Origin: Chionoecetes opilio
Taxonomy: Eukaryota; Arthropoda; Malacostraca; Decapoda; Majidae
NCBI GenBank assembly: GCA_016584305.1
Contig: JACEEZ010011927.1
Span: 1 to 64,000 of the forward strand
Reading direction: 5' to 3'
DNA length: 64,000 nucleotides
Part shown: piece after piece, positions 10,218-20,585 of the stretch
Layout: each line of letters opens with the position of its first letter
Position numbering within the stretch: position 1 is the first letter of the stretch
Translations under genes and position numbers: made by a program
The notes under the pieces: generated by a model
Seen by the model: the letters and a program-made list of their open reading frames with translations, nothing else
The model's database searches: none
Told to the model about the DNA's origin: nothing

Positions 10218-11600
10218 ATGACGTCAGAGAAACCGGCAGGTTTTAGCGAGGAAGATGGCGCGCGCATGCCAAGTGGGGAAAAGGGCAGTGGTTGAAAAGG
10301 ACGGAGACTCAGGCGATGAGCAGAAACCCGACGTAATGACACTCCTTACCGCTATGATGGGGAAAATGAACGCACAGGCCGTACAAGCAAGGGAGGCGGA
10401 AGAGAGGGCGGAAGAGCGTGCACGTGTACAAGCAAGGGAAGCGGAAGAGAGGACACGCGAGCTTCGAGTCGCGATGCATGAAGGCTGGCAGGCCGTGCAG
10501 CGAGAGTCCCAGCAGTATACAGACAAGAAACTGGATATTGTCAAGGAGGAGCTGCTGGGGGCGGTCGAGTTTTGTAAGGGAGGAAAGGCAGAGGAGGCCC
10601 CCAACTGTTCCGCTCTTAGAGGAGTAAACCGAGTGCAGAGGTGAGCTGGCAACATTGCACCAGGTGATAATGGATGGAGAGCATAAGGGCGAAAATGGAC
10701 AGGCCGGGACGGGTGACTTTCGACCTTACGACCATAGACGGCTAAGTGTGGAGTCAGCAAGGCCGTGGGGGGGGTGGCCGCCATCGCCACCTCCGCCTCA
10801 TGGAGCGACTTCACGCATGCCTCTCTCTCCCCCGCTCTCCCCATCCCCTTGCCTCCCAAGGGGCCTGTGGGACCCTGCTACCTTTAAACCAGCCGTCACG
10901 TCACACCAACCCTGTTACAGTCAGCCCAGTAGGAGGAAGCCGGCAGACTTTGACGGTAAAGTGCCGTGGGAGCTTACAAGGCTCAATTCGAAATACTGGC
11001 GGACGCTCAGTTGTGGAGTGTTGAAGAGAGGGTGCTACATCTTGCCCTCGAGTTTGCGCGGGGCGGCTGTGGAGGTCCTTGGGGCATCTGACGCCGGCGC
11101 AGCGGGCGTCATACCAGTGTGTCGTGGACGCACTACAACGTAAATTTGGCCACCACCAGCAAGCGGAGGTGTACCGGGCTCACTTGAAGGGTAGAGTGAG
11201 GATGCGAGGCGAGCCACTGTCTCACCTGGCGCACGAGCTGGAGTCGTTGGTGCGCCGGGCATATCCGAAGGCGCCGGAGGAAAATGGTGGTTGTTTTGGC
11301 CCGCGACCACTTCGTCGACGCCCTAAATCGACCAGCGGCTGCAGATTTACGTGAAGCAGGCGCACCCGGAGGACGTGCAGGTGGCTTGGCGAGGGCTCTG
11401 GAGTTTGAGTCTTTTCTCCGTACGTCTGGTGACGTTACGGAACCCACCTTTCCCCGCCGTGCCATCCGGGCCCGCCGCGCGCAGACCAAGGACGCCGCCC
11501 AGGCAGAGGAGAGCGAGTACAGATGCTTTCAAGGGAAGCTGCTGGGGATGTGGCCGGGGCCGGTCACAAGCGGGGCCAGTGTGGGCAGGCGGGAATGACG
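10218..11600 (+). pseudogene. gag of the LTR element, several frameshifts
   Basis: The first ATG after the leader is at 10218. A Glu/Arg/Ala-rich stretch (10370-10540) predicts a coiled coil. The capsid part starts near 10930 (KPADFDGKVPWE) and continues in shifting frames as SLRGAAVEVL, LTPAQRASYQCVVDALQRKF, AEVYRAHLKGR, HFVDAL and ALEFESFLRTS. These blocks are typical of Gypsy gag. Frame changes occur near 10250, 10650, 11085, 11285 and 11350, so the capsid cannot be made in one piece. GC content is higher than in the flanks. Confidence 0.75.
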
Positions 11601-12165
11601 CGATCGTTGGAAGAGCTGCGCCCTCCCACCTTCCAGCCCTACTGCTGGAGTTGTGGCCAGCCGGGCCACGCAACCAGCGCCTGCAGACAACCAAGGGCCG
11701 TGCAACAAGCGGGAAACGCGGCCGGGCTGGGTGCGAGGGCCGCGGACCCAGCCATCACCCCACGAGCCCCCCGTGGACTAAGCTGCCGTCACGTCACACC
11801 TCCAGCTGTCCAGGTGGCAGGTACGGTAGATGGAAGGCCGTGGCCGCCTGGTGGTGGACACAGGAGCGGGAGAGAACGTTTGCCAGGGAGGAACCGTGGT
11901 GGACTCTAAGGACCCCTCAGTAGCCCAGCAAACAGCTTTGTGGAGTCACGGGGCACTGTGTGTCACTCAAGGGACCAGTGAAGGCTCGCATCTGGCGTGG
12001 GCAGTGTCGAGGAGGAGCTTTCCAGTGTTTGTCGCCGCTATGGAGGAGCCGTGCCTACTGGGAATGGATTATCTGAGTCAGTGTGAGGCACTCGTGGATT
12101 TCGGGGGGCAGACGTTAAGGGTGCGTGGAGAGGAAGTGCCCTTGCTCCCGGTCAGTGCCGCCTGA
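11601..12165 (+). pseudogene. Zinc knuckle and aspartic protease of the LTR element
   Basis: The CCHC motif CWSCGQPGHATSAC lies at about 11643-11685. In another frame from 11830, LVVDTGAGENV gives the protease DTG active site, and CLLGMDYL gives the second conserved block. The ORF ends with a stop at 12165. The next expected domain, reverse transcriptase, is not present; only a short LPEYLEDLARRS stub at about 12340 recalls the start of a Gypsy RT region. Confidence 0.8.
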
Positions 12166-12859
12166 GTCAGTCATCAACCCTGAGGTGAAGCACGCAGCCC
12201 TGGAGACTGGTAACAGAGTCCAGTGCATGCTGTCGAGGAAGGACAAGAGTCGGACGTCACCACTCCTGGAGGGGAACAACGGCAGGACGGTGTGTAATGA
12301 GTGGAGCAGCCTGAGAGTGGAGGAGCAGCCGTGACTGGGCTGCCCGAGTACTTGGAGGACTTGGCGCGCAGGAGCGCCGTCTGTCTGACTGAGGCACAGA
12401 CGCCGCCCGGGCGAGCCTGGCTGCACACACTGTAGCCGGAGGGAGCCTGACACGGTGGTTGTGACGAAATGACGCACGCTGTGCGGTGTGCCTGCAGGGG
12501 TGGGTGCAGGTGGGGGGTGGAATAGCCGCAGAGTGGGCCTGCGGGGAGGTCGAGGTACCCTTCTGAAAGGGGGAGCTTCTGTGAGGGGGGGCCGAGCGGC
12601 AACCTCTATGGTGTAGTGGGGTTTTAATCCCCTCAGTGTGGTGGTGGAGGTAGTGGTGGTGGTTAACGGGTGGTTGTAATGTTTGTGGTGGAGGGGTGAT
12701 GTGGGTGGGGGAAAAATATGTAATTGTCAAGAGGAATTTGATTATTGTTGTGTGTCTGTATTTCTCTAGAGTGCTAAGTTAGGATGTGGATGTTTTGTTT
12801 GATATTATTTTGCTCTTGTGGAAAATGTCTTATGTTACAGACGAGGACGTCTCATGTTG

Positions 12860-12873
12860 AAAGGGAGGGGTAG
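12860..12873 (+). promoter_or_regulatory. Polypurine tract
   Basis: AAAGGGAGGGGTAG lies immediately before TGTTACGA of the 3' LTR, the expected position for plus-strand priming. Confidence 0.8.
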
Positions 12874-13335
12874 TGTTACGATTGTAGTACTGTAATCATG
12901 TAATTGTGTATGTGTGAATGTTTGGGTGGCGTGCGAGGCAATGTGTGTGTAAAGTGTGAATGTCTGGGTAGCGAGAGGCAGGAGTGAGAGAGGTCTGGCA
13001 GGGGCGCGCCGACGCGCGAAAGGACAGAGGAACAGTCGTCGCCCGTCCATGGTAACGCTCGGATCTGTTCTCCCGCTTCTTCTCGCCTATACGCCTGTGC
13101 CCTGGAATGCTTGAAGCGTGTGCTTGTTTGTGAAGATAAGTGTATACACTCCCCTCCTGTAACTGTGTGCCTTCTCAAGTACCATGTGGAAATAAATGGT
13201 TAAAGGAGACGCTCTTTTCCTTGCCAGTGCTCTGACCGTAGTTAGTAAGTGTAGTCCTCGGATCACCAGCCCCACGCCGAACTCAGACCAGAACAGTGAA
13301 CTGTCTTTGGTAAGTTACGGGGGGGGCTCGTAACA
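12874..13335 (+). repeat. 3' LTR
   Basis: Same sequence as the 5' LTR with few indels (for example GTGTGTAAAGTG for GTGTGTATGTG). Intact TGTTACGA...TCGTAACA ends. Confidence 0.92.
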
Positions 13336-13377
13336 ATATATATATATATATAATATATATATAATATATATATATAT

Positions 13378-13416
<39 letters not shown>

Positions 13417-13420
13417 TATC
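13336..13420. repeat. (AT)n microsatellite
   Basis: Continuation of the AT tract that was split by the LTR element. It is followed by a SINE head. Confidence 0.9.
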
Positions 13421-13620
13421 GGGGAGGCGGTAGCGGAGTGGTTAGCGTCTCCGACTGGCGTTCTCGGTGACCCCCGAAGTTCGATCCCCGAAGAAACTCA
13501 AAACCTTTCTGCACCGTCGAGCGGCCTAAGAACACCCACATGCCCTGCCCATCAACTCTACCTTCGATTGCGAGTGCACAGGGGGGCGGCATGAGCCTCT
13601 AATCACAGGCGTCACTATAA

Positions 13621-14303
13621 GGGCCAGTTGCAAGATGGTCTCGTCGTGTGCCCTATCGGGTCCCGGCGTGGAAATGCCCACCTGCACAGGTTCAAGAACA
13701 GCGTCATTTCACCCCCATCGTGTGCCCCATCGGGAAAAAATCGTCGGGCGGTAACCCCCTACCGATGAGATGATCGATGAGCACCATATATAATCAAATA
13801 CTTCCATTGAACATTAATAATCAACATATTCAATATGTGACACATTTCTGAGGAAGAATCAACGCGGTTACGAAGCAGAAAAGGCAGCTAATTCATCATT
13901 TTCAGTTCCCGGGGAACTCAAGACAAGCGGGTGGATGTCCGCGCCACCTATTGACAGCGGCTGGTGATATGGGGCGGGCGGGCGGAGTCCATCCACACCT
14001 CATAACAATACGTTGTCATCCACCTTACCTGTGTCTAACTGAAGAAGACTGATCAACTACCACGCCTGTGAACGCATCATAGGACATTACCAGGGCTCAT
14101 ATGGTTCCTCAACGGATCCTTGCAGCCCTACTAGCCAACGCCTATACCCGCTCGGTATTTCCGCTGGGATATAAGTGAACAAACTTTAACTATGATTGAA
14201 CGTATGTGTTACTTTTATGCAGTTACCATTTCGAAATGATAATAAGTAATATGGCTAAATATTACTGACTAGAATCATCTAGAAACGCAAATAAATTGTA
14301 ACC

Positions 14304-14395
<92 letters not shown>

Positions 14396-14768
14396 AAGAG
14401 AGAGAGGTGAACACCAGCGTGGCGTTGTCATGGTAACTCAAATGACCAACCTCAGAACTTGTGAAATCTTTTCGTACCGCCTCTTTTTATTGAAAACAGC
14501 ATTGCTAATACAAGTATTAGTATATTTTTATGTTATGGAAAACAATAATTCATGATAGAAATGACTGGAATGAATTTCTTTATAGTAGTAACTATTATTA
14601 TTCTATTTATCGCATGGGTTGGTACACCTCGCTCCCGACGTCGGGACATCATGCCGATGGGGGCAAAATCAGCCGTTCATGAAACTCATCAATGGAGTAT
14701 CACGACAGTCGGGCGCCCACTCACTATCGTGTACTCGATGGAAAACGTCCATTTCTTGCAACTGGGCC
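13621..14768. mobile_element. Harbinger-like MITE inserted in SINE, TAA target duplication
   Basis: Left end GGGCCAGTTGCAAGA; right end TCTTGCAACTGGGCC-like (TTGCAACTGGGCC), inverted with one mismatch. TAA flanks both sides (13618-13620 and 14769-14771), and removing the insert restores the SINE. Three-base TAA/TTA duplication and GGG ends fit PIF/Harbinger. No gene inside; it carries a (GA)n tract at 14304-14405. Confidence 0.8.
14304..14405. repeat. (GA)n microsatellite
   Basis: About 50 GA units. The Arg-Glu ORF that spans it is not a gene. Confidence 0.95.
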
Positions 14769-14909
14769 TAAGAATCCTGCCTGCGCCACCACGGGCGAGG
14801 ACCAACCATCAGAGCCCTCAAGTAAACCTCCGGAGCCTACCATCCGAGCCCTGGGTCACCACTGCCTACGCACAAATGTAAAAAATATATATATATATAT
14901 ATATGTATA

Positions 14910-17286
14910 TTAGGGTACGCCGTATAACAAAAATTCTTTTTCTCAATTTTGGCATGCCAATTTCCTATGTAAAATGGAATTCTAAGACGATTTTATCTTA
15001 TTCCATTTTTGCATTTGAGCAATTGTTACTATGCAAAATCGCACTTTTATATTGCACCCTTATCGAATAATGCTTAAATGAGTACGCAGTGTCCGGTTGG
15101 TCCTGTGTATTGCATCATGCACCAATATGAGTTCCAAATGACTAGCGTGGTAAGCTCTTTCTGATCAGTTGGTTCATCAGGCACTACATCACAGTGTCAC
15201 AGCCTCTACATTGGCCTAGAACGTGTCCATCATGTCCCTCTTAGACCTGAAGCAGGGCATGGTCTCCCGGTGGTGGGCCCGAGCCCGGATGAACCCGTCT
15301 CTGGCCTGCTGCCCCACCACTGCTGCCGCAGCCTCTGTCCCCTGCTTCACGACTCTTTCGGTGCTATGAGTGTGGATAGAGAACTCCGGAACCTCGTACG
15401 GCTTGACCAGGATCTCCTGGATCTGATCCCCGGACAGTGAACAGGTGAATGCCGGCTCGTGCACCTGGCCAGGCTGCCAGCTGATCAGTGTCTGCAAGCT
15501 GGTGGCTGACAAGTCAGCTTGGGTTGTGATGCGAGGTCTTACACTGGTGTCCCATACTTCTCGCTAGCCCTCAGCTTCAAAATCTGGGTCACGGCGAACC
15601 TGCGGTCGTCCTCACTCTGACTCGCCATCAGCGAGAGGAGGACACATTCTGAGTGTGCGAACCATGCTCCTGTCCGCACGTAGAAGGTCACAGCTGTTTG
15701 GACCTTCTTGGGCTGCGACATCATCACTCTGAGCTGCGTGAGGATGTGCTTGGGGCCGTCCTCTAGTCTGTGGTGAACCTTGATGTCGTAGTAGAGTTTG
15801 AAGTACACCTGCAGGCAGTACTTGACTAGGATTTCCAGGGTATTCAGTTCTTTGCCAGTCAGTCCATGCATCCGGTCCACATGTACACTGGGCTGTGGTG
15901 AGCCATCTGGAGTGGGACACCTTGCCACACTTGATCTCCTGCAGCTCGGACGGGAGAACGCCCCGTTTCACAGCCTGGACCAGCTGGTAGGAGACCTGCT
16001 GGTCAGTGGACATGTTGACCAGGATATACTCCGGTATCTCTGCGAGATCTTCACCGCCTGGCACTTCTCTGAACTCTGTGTTGTACTGCATCTCATTCAC
16101 GCTGGACAGCAGACTGCACACTGGACCCGTGAGGCTAGTGTCAGATTAGGTAGGCCCGTCGATGCTGGTAATAAGGTGGCGCAGGGGCAACTCGTTTGTG
16201 TGCAACACGCATATACTCCAGAAGAGCTTGCGTCCCAGCATCTTCTCCAAATGGGCGTGAGTACCACCCTTCCACCCCGTGTTGGCCCTAGTTGAGTCAC
16301 CTTGCAGTACGATCAGTGAGTCGGTGGAGTCGTATGTCACCAGCAGATCATAGAGATCCTGAGCAACCTTGAACGCAGGCTTCTCAGATGGCACCGGGTC
16401 CTCTGGTACAAAGTGCCAAAGGTACCTTCCAGATGGCTCCTCTGTCACTGACACATGCTCCTCCCTGATCAACCTTGGGTGCAGTTTCCCATAGCTGTCG
16501 GGCACCATCGCCCTGGTCTTGTCCTTCCTCCCATCGTAACCCAATCCAACTATTTTGGTACCCTGGTGCCTCCCCTGGTCAAGGTCCCTGGCCGATGCCA
16601 TGGCATCCTGCCTGGCCCTCCTCGGCTTGTTAGGATCGCAGACCAGGTACGACATGTCTGGAGAGAGGTGTCCGTCAGCGATAAGGTCCTGGAGGAATCC
16701 AGAAGCCAAGGCAGCAGCAGCAGTGGGCGGAACGTCGAACCGGATGCTTGGATGCGGAGCTGGACTTCGACCATACGTGTTTGACCGACTTACGCTGCTT
16801 TTTTGTGACTTTTGGAGTTTGGTGATAGGACCTAAGACCTTAAACAGTATCCAGCCCTGAAACCACCTACTTTGGGTAAATAATAACGTGGAAAATCCAG
16901 TTGCCAGGAAAAAGGTTTTTACCCGAAAAACGAGGCATTTTGTATGAGAAGTGAGCTTTCCGGCGTCTGGCGGACTTAATGTAGGTCTTACGGCAATATC
17001 GAGGGCATGCTTCCGATAGAGTTTTTAGCGCTCTACAACTTTGTCTTCAGTAAAATTTATCGAATCTCTAATTTAAGTGGCTTTTCTGTGAGTTTAAAGA
17101 TGGTGTATGCTAAGCTATGTTTTGCATATAAATATAAAAGTCCGTTTTTGCATAGCAAAAAGTGCTCAAACCAAAAAGTTGAAGCGAACAAACTACCCTT
17201 AAAATTCCATTTGACATAAGAAAACACCCTGCCAAATTCGAAATAATCTATATTTCACTTTTCATTGGACCTACGGCGTACCCTAA
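14910..17286. mobile_element. Orphan DNA transposon with 15-bp inverted ends and TA target
   Basis: The left end TTAGGGTACGCCGTA (14910-14924) and the right end TACGGCGTACCCTAA (17272-17286) are exact inverse complements. The outermost TA on each side may be a TA target duplication. AT microsatellite flanks the element on both sides. The internal minus-strand gene lacks any transposase fold that I can name with confidence, but its protein is of a type I recall as multi-copy in arthropods and cnidarians. At 2.38 kb this is either a near-full element with a decayed gene or a derivative. Confidence 0.8.
15217..16830 (-). pseudogene. Orphan transposon protein, D...CxLHxNELPLRHL family
   Basis: Read from about 16830 down: a Lys-rich start, then FDVPPTAAAALASGFLQDLI, VGLGYDGRKDKT, LQGDSTRANTGWKGG, CVLHTNELPLRHL, a long middle part, LMASQSEDDRRFAVTQILKLR, and near the C-terminus HTHSTERVVKQ and MPCFRSKRDMMDTF with a TAG stop at 15217. 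There are frameshifts near 16730, 16140, 15930 and 15540. A D in GDST followed about 30 residues on by C-x-x-H is reminiscent of the second Asp and CxxH of hAT-type RNase H-fold transposases, but that is inference. It lies wholly inside the inverted ends at 14910-17286, which supports a transposition role. About 535 codons remain. Confidence 0.65.
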
Positions 17287-17451
<165 letters not shown>

Positions 17452-17650
17452 GGGTACTCCGTAGAGCAGTGGTTAGCACGCTCGGCTCATAACCGAGAAG
17501 TCACGGGTTCGACCCCCGGACGGAGGAAAATGGATAGATAGATGGGTGGTTTTTCTTAAAACCCAAGCCCCTGTCCACCCAGCAGTAAATGGGTACCGGG
17601 TGTTAGCCGGGGGTTTGTGACCCCACTCCCGGGGTGGTTTGGTTGTTTGC
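17452..17650 (+). mobile_element. tRNA-derived SINE family 2, plus-strand copy
   Basis: The head is a tRNA-like cloverleaf (about 17454-17526) with anticodon stem CTCGG/CCGAG, loop CTCATAA (CAT anticodon) and B box GGGTTCGACCCCC. The body (ACCCAAGCCCCTGTCCACCC, then GGGTTTGTGACCCCACTCCC) matches the copy at 19979-20195. Acceptor pairing is partial, and the retroelement-like body argues against a working tRNA gene. Confidence 0.75.
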
Positions 17651-18191
17651 TTAGAGGATAATTCCTCAGAGCTATGATCTACCGCTGCAGCTTATAGTGA
17701 GGCAGCTTAGCACCGAATTTCAAAGGGATGGGGACATGCCGGATAAAAGCACCAAATTTTGATCAGGCAATCTTCAGGGTCCCAGCTCTGATTCTATAAC
17801 CGGCGCCAAGCGATACGACCACTCTTATGCTTCTACGATACATTTTTGTAATGTGAGCAATTTAACACATACGAAAATCAAGAAAAAATGTGAACTCTTT
17901 CAGACCGTGCGTATATTTACCCAACATGGTGCAAAATTGCCATGTTTCTTGTTTTAAGGTATTTTCTGAGTATGGTTGCTCATTATTTGGCCCATTAGGG
18001 GTGTTTATAATTCAATCACATGAAATAATCATACTTAGTACACAATTAAGTAGGAGAGCAAAGCATGGAGGTCAGTTCAAAGGTTTTAATGGAGGAATCT
18101 GCTAACAACTGACATTAAAACATGGAAACATGCAGTGTTAATGTCTTAAATCCCTTCTCTGCACAAAATTCAATTACTACATTTCACACTA

Positions 18192-19456
18192 AGCCGGCTA
18201 AGCTACTTCTCACATCGGCAGTTGCAAAGTTATGTGCACTTCCACCGCGCCTTCTTGCATGAGCATCGTCCTCCACACGTGCACATGGCGCTTTTGCAAC
18301 CACACTTGATCAGTCCGCTGCAGGCCTGGGATGCCACAGGCAGGTTGGAGCACACAGGACGCCAGGTCTTCGTTGCACTCTCTAGAGTCCATCCAAAGCC
18401 CTCTGAGGTTGGAGGCTTCTGCTCACAATGATCACTGGTTGCCCAGATTCCAGCTTGGTAGACTGCGCGCAGTGTGTGCTGCAGAAGGGCTTCTTGCGCT
18501 GGGGGAATGTTCTCCATTGTCCTGTTTTTCTGGGAGAAGAGTTCCCTACGTGCCTCGTTCACAGAGTCCAAGTTGCTCTTCTTATTGTAGATGATCACGG
18601 TGAAGCGCTCGAGCAACTGGAATTCCTTGCAGTTCACTGTCACAGTCATGTAAGGGTGATTCATGAGGTTGTTGAAGGCTTCCGTCACCTCCACGTAGGC
18701 ATTCCAAGCCTCCCATACCGATTTCTTCCCTGTGCCAAAGAAAGCGGAAGTTGTGTCGCAGCACGTGAAGCTGTGGAACATAGGCAGTGCCGTTGACCTA
18801 TCTTTTCCCAGAGCATAGCATATGGCATTGATATCCAGGTACATGAAGTTCTTTCCAGTTCCAAAGGCTACCCAGATGGCTGCCATCTGATGCTGGCTGG
18901 TCAGGGAATGATACTTTCCTATCAGTATGACAACGACGTCTGTGTCGACAGTGCGTACCAACAGGTGGTGCATCCCTTGTCCAGCGCATCTTTCAGGTGA
19001 ACGACAAATCCTTGTATCGGCCTCTTCATGGTCACATCTGTGCATGGAGTGGTCGGAACCTCTGCTGATCACATCTGTGCCTGATGTTATGAAAGACCTC
19101 CTTTCCGTCTGGCCATTCATTGGAGCCGACTTTGTCTGAAAAGGAACTGGAAAAGCTCCTCCTTGTTTGTGGAATCCCGGAGGAAGTCGGGCCAGTTGCT
19201 GGGCACCTTGGTTGGACCGCCGACCTTTCTCCGCACACCTTTTCCCCTTTTCTCTCTAGTTGACTCCTTGATACTGCTGGCAATGTAGCTGTCCCAGACC
19301 ACATCGACTCTTCTGCAGGATTTCAAGTAGCTTCAGGATGTGGGGGATGCAAACGCCATTAGCATTGAATGTGGTGACATTAGTATGAGGAAGCAGATAC
19401 ACCACAGCAACACCGTCGAGAATTCTTGCATCCAGAAACGGCGGTGTAATATGCAT
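18192..19456 (-). pseudogene. XPG/PIN-like nuclease element gene, copy B
   Basis: Covers the C-terminal two fifths of the family protein. In order from 19440: DARILDGVAVV (motif 1), VDVVWDSYIASSIKE with following TREKRGKGVRR (motif 2), PSNWPDFL, HEEADTR (motif 3), VRTVDTDVVVILIG (motif 4), FHSFTCCDTTSAFFG (motif 5), a PPAQEALLQHTLRAVYQAG block, and the Cys tail IKCGCKSAMCTCGGRC...LCNCRCEK with one in-frame TAA. The acidic motifs fall in the order of the catalytic residues of FEN1/XPG nucleases. Frameshifts lie near 19300 and 19120; from 19120 to 18230 the frame is open. The N-terminal half is absent. Confidence 0.75.
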
Positions 19457-19503
19457 TTAATTAAATAAAAAAATAAAAGTTCTATTATGCAGGCTATCCT
19501 ATC

Positions 19504-19858
19504 GGGAGGCGGTAGCAGTGGTTAGCGTCTCTCAGTGGCGTTCTCGGTGACCCGAGTTCGATCCCCGAAGAAAACCAAAATCTTTCTGCACCGTCGAGTG
19601 GCCTAAGACACCCACATGCCCTGCCCATTAACTCTACCTTCGATTGCGAGTGCATCGGATGACACAGGGGGGCGGCATGAGCCTCTAATCACAGCGTCAC
19701 TATAAAAATCCTGCTGCGCCACCACGGACGAGGGCCAACCATCACAGCCCTCAAGTGAACCTCCGGGCTTAACTACCGAGCCCTGGGTCACTATTGCCTA
19801 CAGGCGCTATAGCACAAAATGTTAAATAAAAAAAATAAAAAAAATAAAGATTGTTTAA
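19504..19858 (+). mobile_element. tRNA-derived SINE family 1, full-length copy
   Basis: GGGAGGCGGTAGCAGTGG head, B box GAGTTCGATCCCC, a body with CTGCACCGTCGAGTGGCC and GGGGGGCGGCATGAGCC, tail ending in TAAATAAAAAAAATAAAAA. About 355 bp, the reference copy for this window. Confidence 0.88.
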
Positions 19859-19978
19859 AAAAAATGTTCGATCGCTTGGCGCCGGTTCTAGAATTGAAGC
19901 TTGGATTCTGAGGAATACCTGGGAAAATGTGTGCTTTTATCCGGCATGTCCCCATCAACTACCTAAGCTGCCTCACTA

Positions 19979-20195
19979 TTAGTGTTGGCCGAAGCCACCA
20001 CCCCGTGAGGGGGTCACAAACCCCCGGCAAACACCCGGTACCCATTCACTGCTGGGTGGACAGGGGCTCGGGTTTTAAGAAAGACCACCCATCTATCTTC
20101 GCTCCGCCCGGGATCGAACCGGGACTTCTCGGTTGTGACCGAGCGTGCTAACCACTACACTACGGAGTATCCACAATGGCTTCGGCCAACACTAA
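19979..20195 (-). mobile_element. tRNA-Val-like SINE family 2 bounded by 19-bp perfect inverted repeats
   Basis: Left TTAGTGTTGGCCGAAGCCA (19979-19997) and right TGGCTTCGGCCAACACTAA (20177-20195) are exact inverses. Between them, on the minus strand, lies a near-complete tRNA fold (20101-20167): CTCCG acceptor, GTGTAGTGGTTAGCAC D arm, CTCGGTCACAACCGAG anticodon arm (CAC, Val), and GGTTCGATCC T loop. The flanks rejoin to match the uninterrupted arm at 17651-17814, which shows that this whole 0.2-kb unit was inserted. Confidence 0.75.
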
Positions 20196-20238
20196 CTGCA
20201 GCGGTAGATCACTACGGCTCTGAGGAATTATCCTCTAA

Positions 20239-20315
20239 ACCAGGGGTTCCCAACCTATGGGTAATTACCACAAGTGGGTAAATTGGATATTTTGTGTGGG
20301 TAATGGAAGGCTGAG
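20239..20315 (+). repeat. hAT terminus fragment
   Basis: CAGGGGTTCCCAACC followed by TATGGGTAATTACC and GTGGGTAAATTGG is a typical hAT end. The rest of the element is missing. Confidence 0.6.
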
Positions 20316-20414
20316 AAGAATCAATCAATCATTGGGGGCATACGCCGGGGGGCGCGCCCGCCTCGCCGACCTTACAACGCCACTCCCGGGGGTCACCACG
20401 TGCGAGTCCCCATA

Positions 20415-20585
20415 AAAGAACATAAGAACATAAGAAAATAAGGAAGCTACAAGAGCCGTGAGACCTACACGAGGTAGTTCCTGTTACTTAACACTACATC
20501 CACCTTTCATCCCCATCCATGAATTTTTCGAGCCTCCATTTAAAGCTCTCTAATGACTCCGCACTAACTACCTGTCTACTGAGTC
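20415..20585 (-). mobile_element. 3' end fragment of CR1/Jockey-like LINE
   Basis: On the minus strand the sequence reads like the last codons and 3' tail of the LINE at 60.3-61.7 kb, ending in repeated CTTATGTT words. The same 3' segment occurs at 38655-38842. It joins directly to a different LINE fragment at about 20580. Confidence 0.75.

Larger units (their letters stand above)
9669..13335 (+). mobile_element. Ty3/Gypsy-type LTR retrotransposon with pol deleted, 3.67 kb
   Basis: Two LTRs of about 465 and 462 bp (9669-10133 and 12874-13335) start TGTTACGA; the 3' one ends TCGTAACA, its exact inverse. Between them lie a primer-binding site, a gag-like coding region, a CCHC knuckle, an aspartic protease, a short stub where RT should begin, and a purine tract. 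No RT, RNase H or integrase motif is present, so mobility would depend on an autonomous relative. Both flanks are AT microsatellite, so the target duplication cannot be read. The LTRs are very similar, which suggests a recent insertion. Confidence 0.9.
13421..14882 (+). mobile_element. tRNA-derived SINE family 1, split copy
   Basis: The head (13421-13620) has an A box (TAGCGGAGTGG) and a B box (GTTCGATCCCC) of a pol III promoter. The tail (14772-14882) continues GAATCCTGCCTGCGCCACC. Joined, the two parts match the uninterrupted copy at 19504-19858. A 1,148-bp MITE sits between them. Further copies in the window: 22300-22648 (+) and a split copy at 32035-33575 (-). Confidence 0.85.
17651..20238. 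mobile_element. Foldback-like element: inverted arms around nuclease gene copy B
   Basis: The left arm (17651-17814) runs TTAGAGGATAATTCCTCAGA to CCGGCGCCAAGCGAT. The right arm (19871-20238) is its inverse complement, broken by a SINE at 19979-20195. Shared blocks include TGATCTACCGCTGCAG-like, AGTGAGGCAGCTTAG and GGGGACATGCCGGATAAAAG. The interval between the arms holds the XPG/PIN-like pseudogene (18192-19456) and a SINE (19504-19858). Outer target duplications are not seen. The arms may be the TIRs of the element carrying the gene, or two copies of a repeat that happen to face each other. Confidence 0.55.

Noticed and set aside
12115..12730. Antisense ORFs in the 3' part of the LTR element
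   Set aside because: Shadows of GC-rich retroelement sequence; no motif.
20101..20167. Functional tRNA-Val gene
   Set aside because: The fold is good, but the acceptor stem is imperfect and a repetitive SINE body follows inside inverted repeats; called SINE. The same applies to the CAT-anticodon sequence at 17454-17526.
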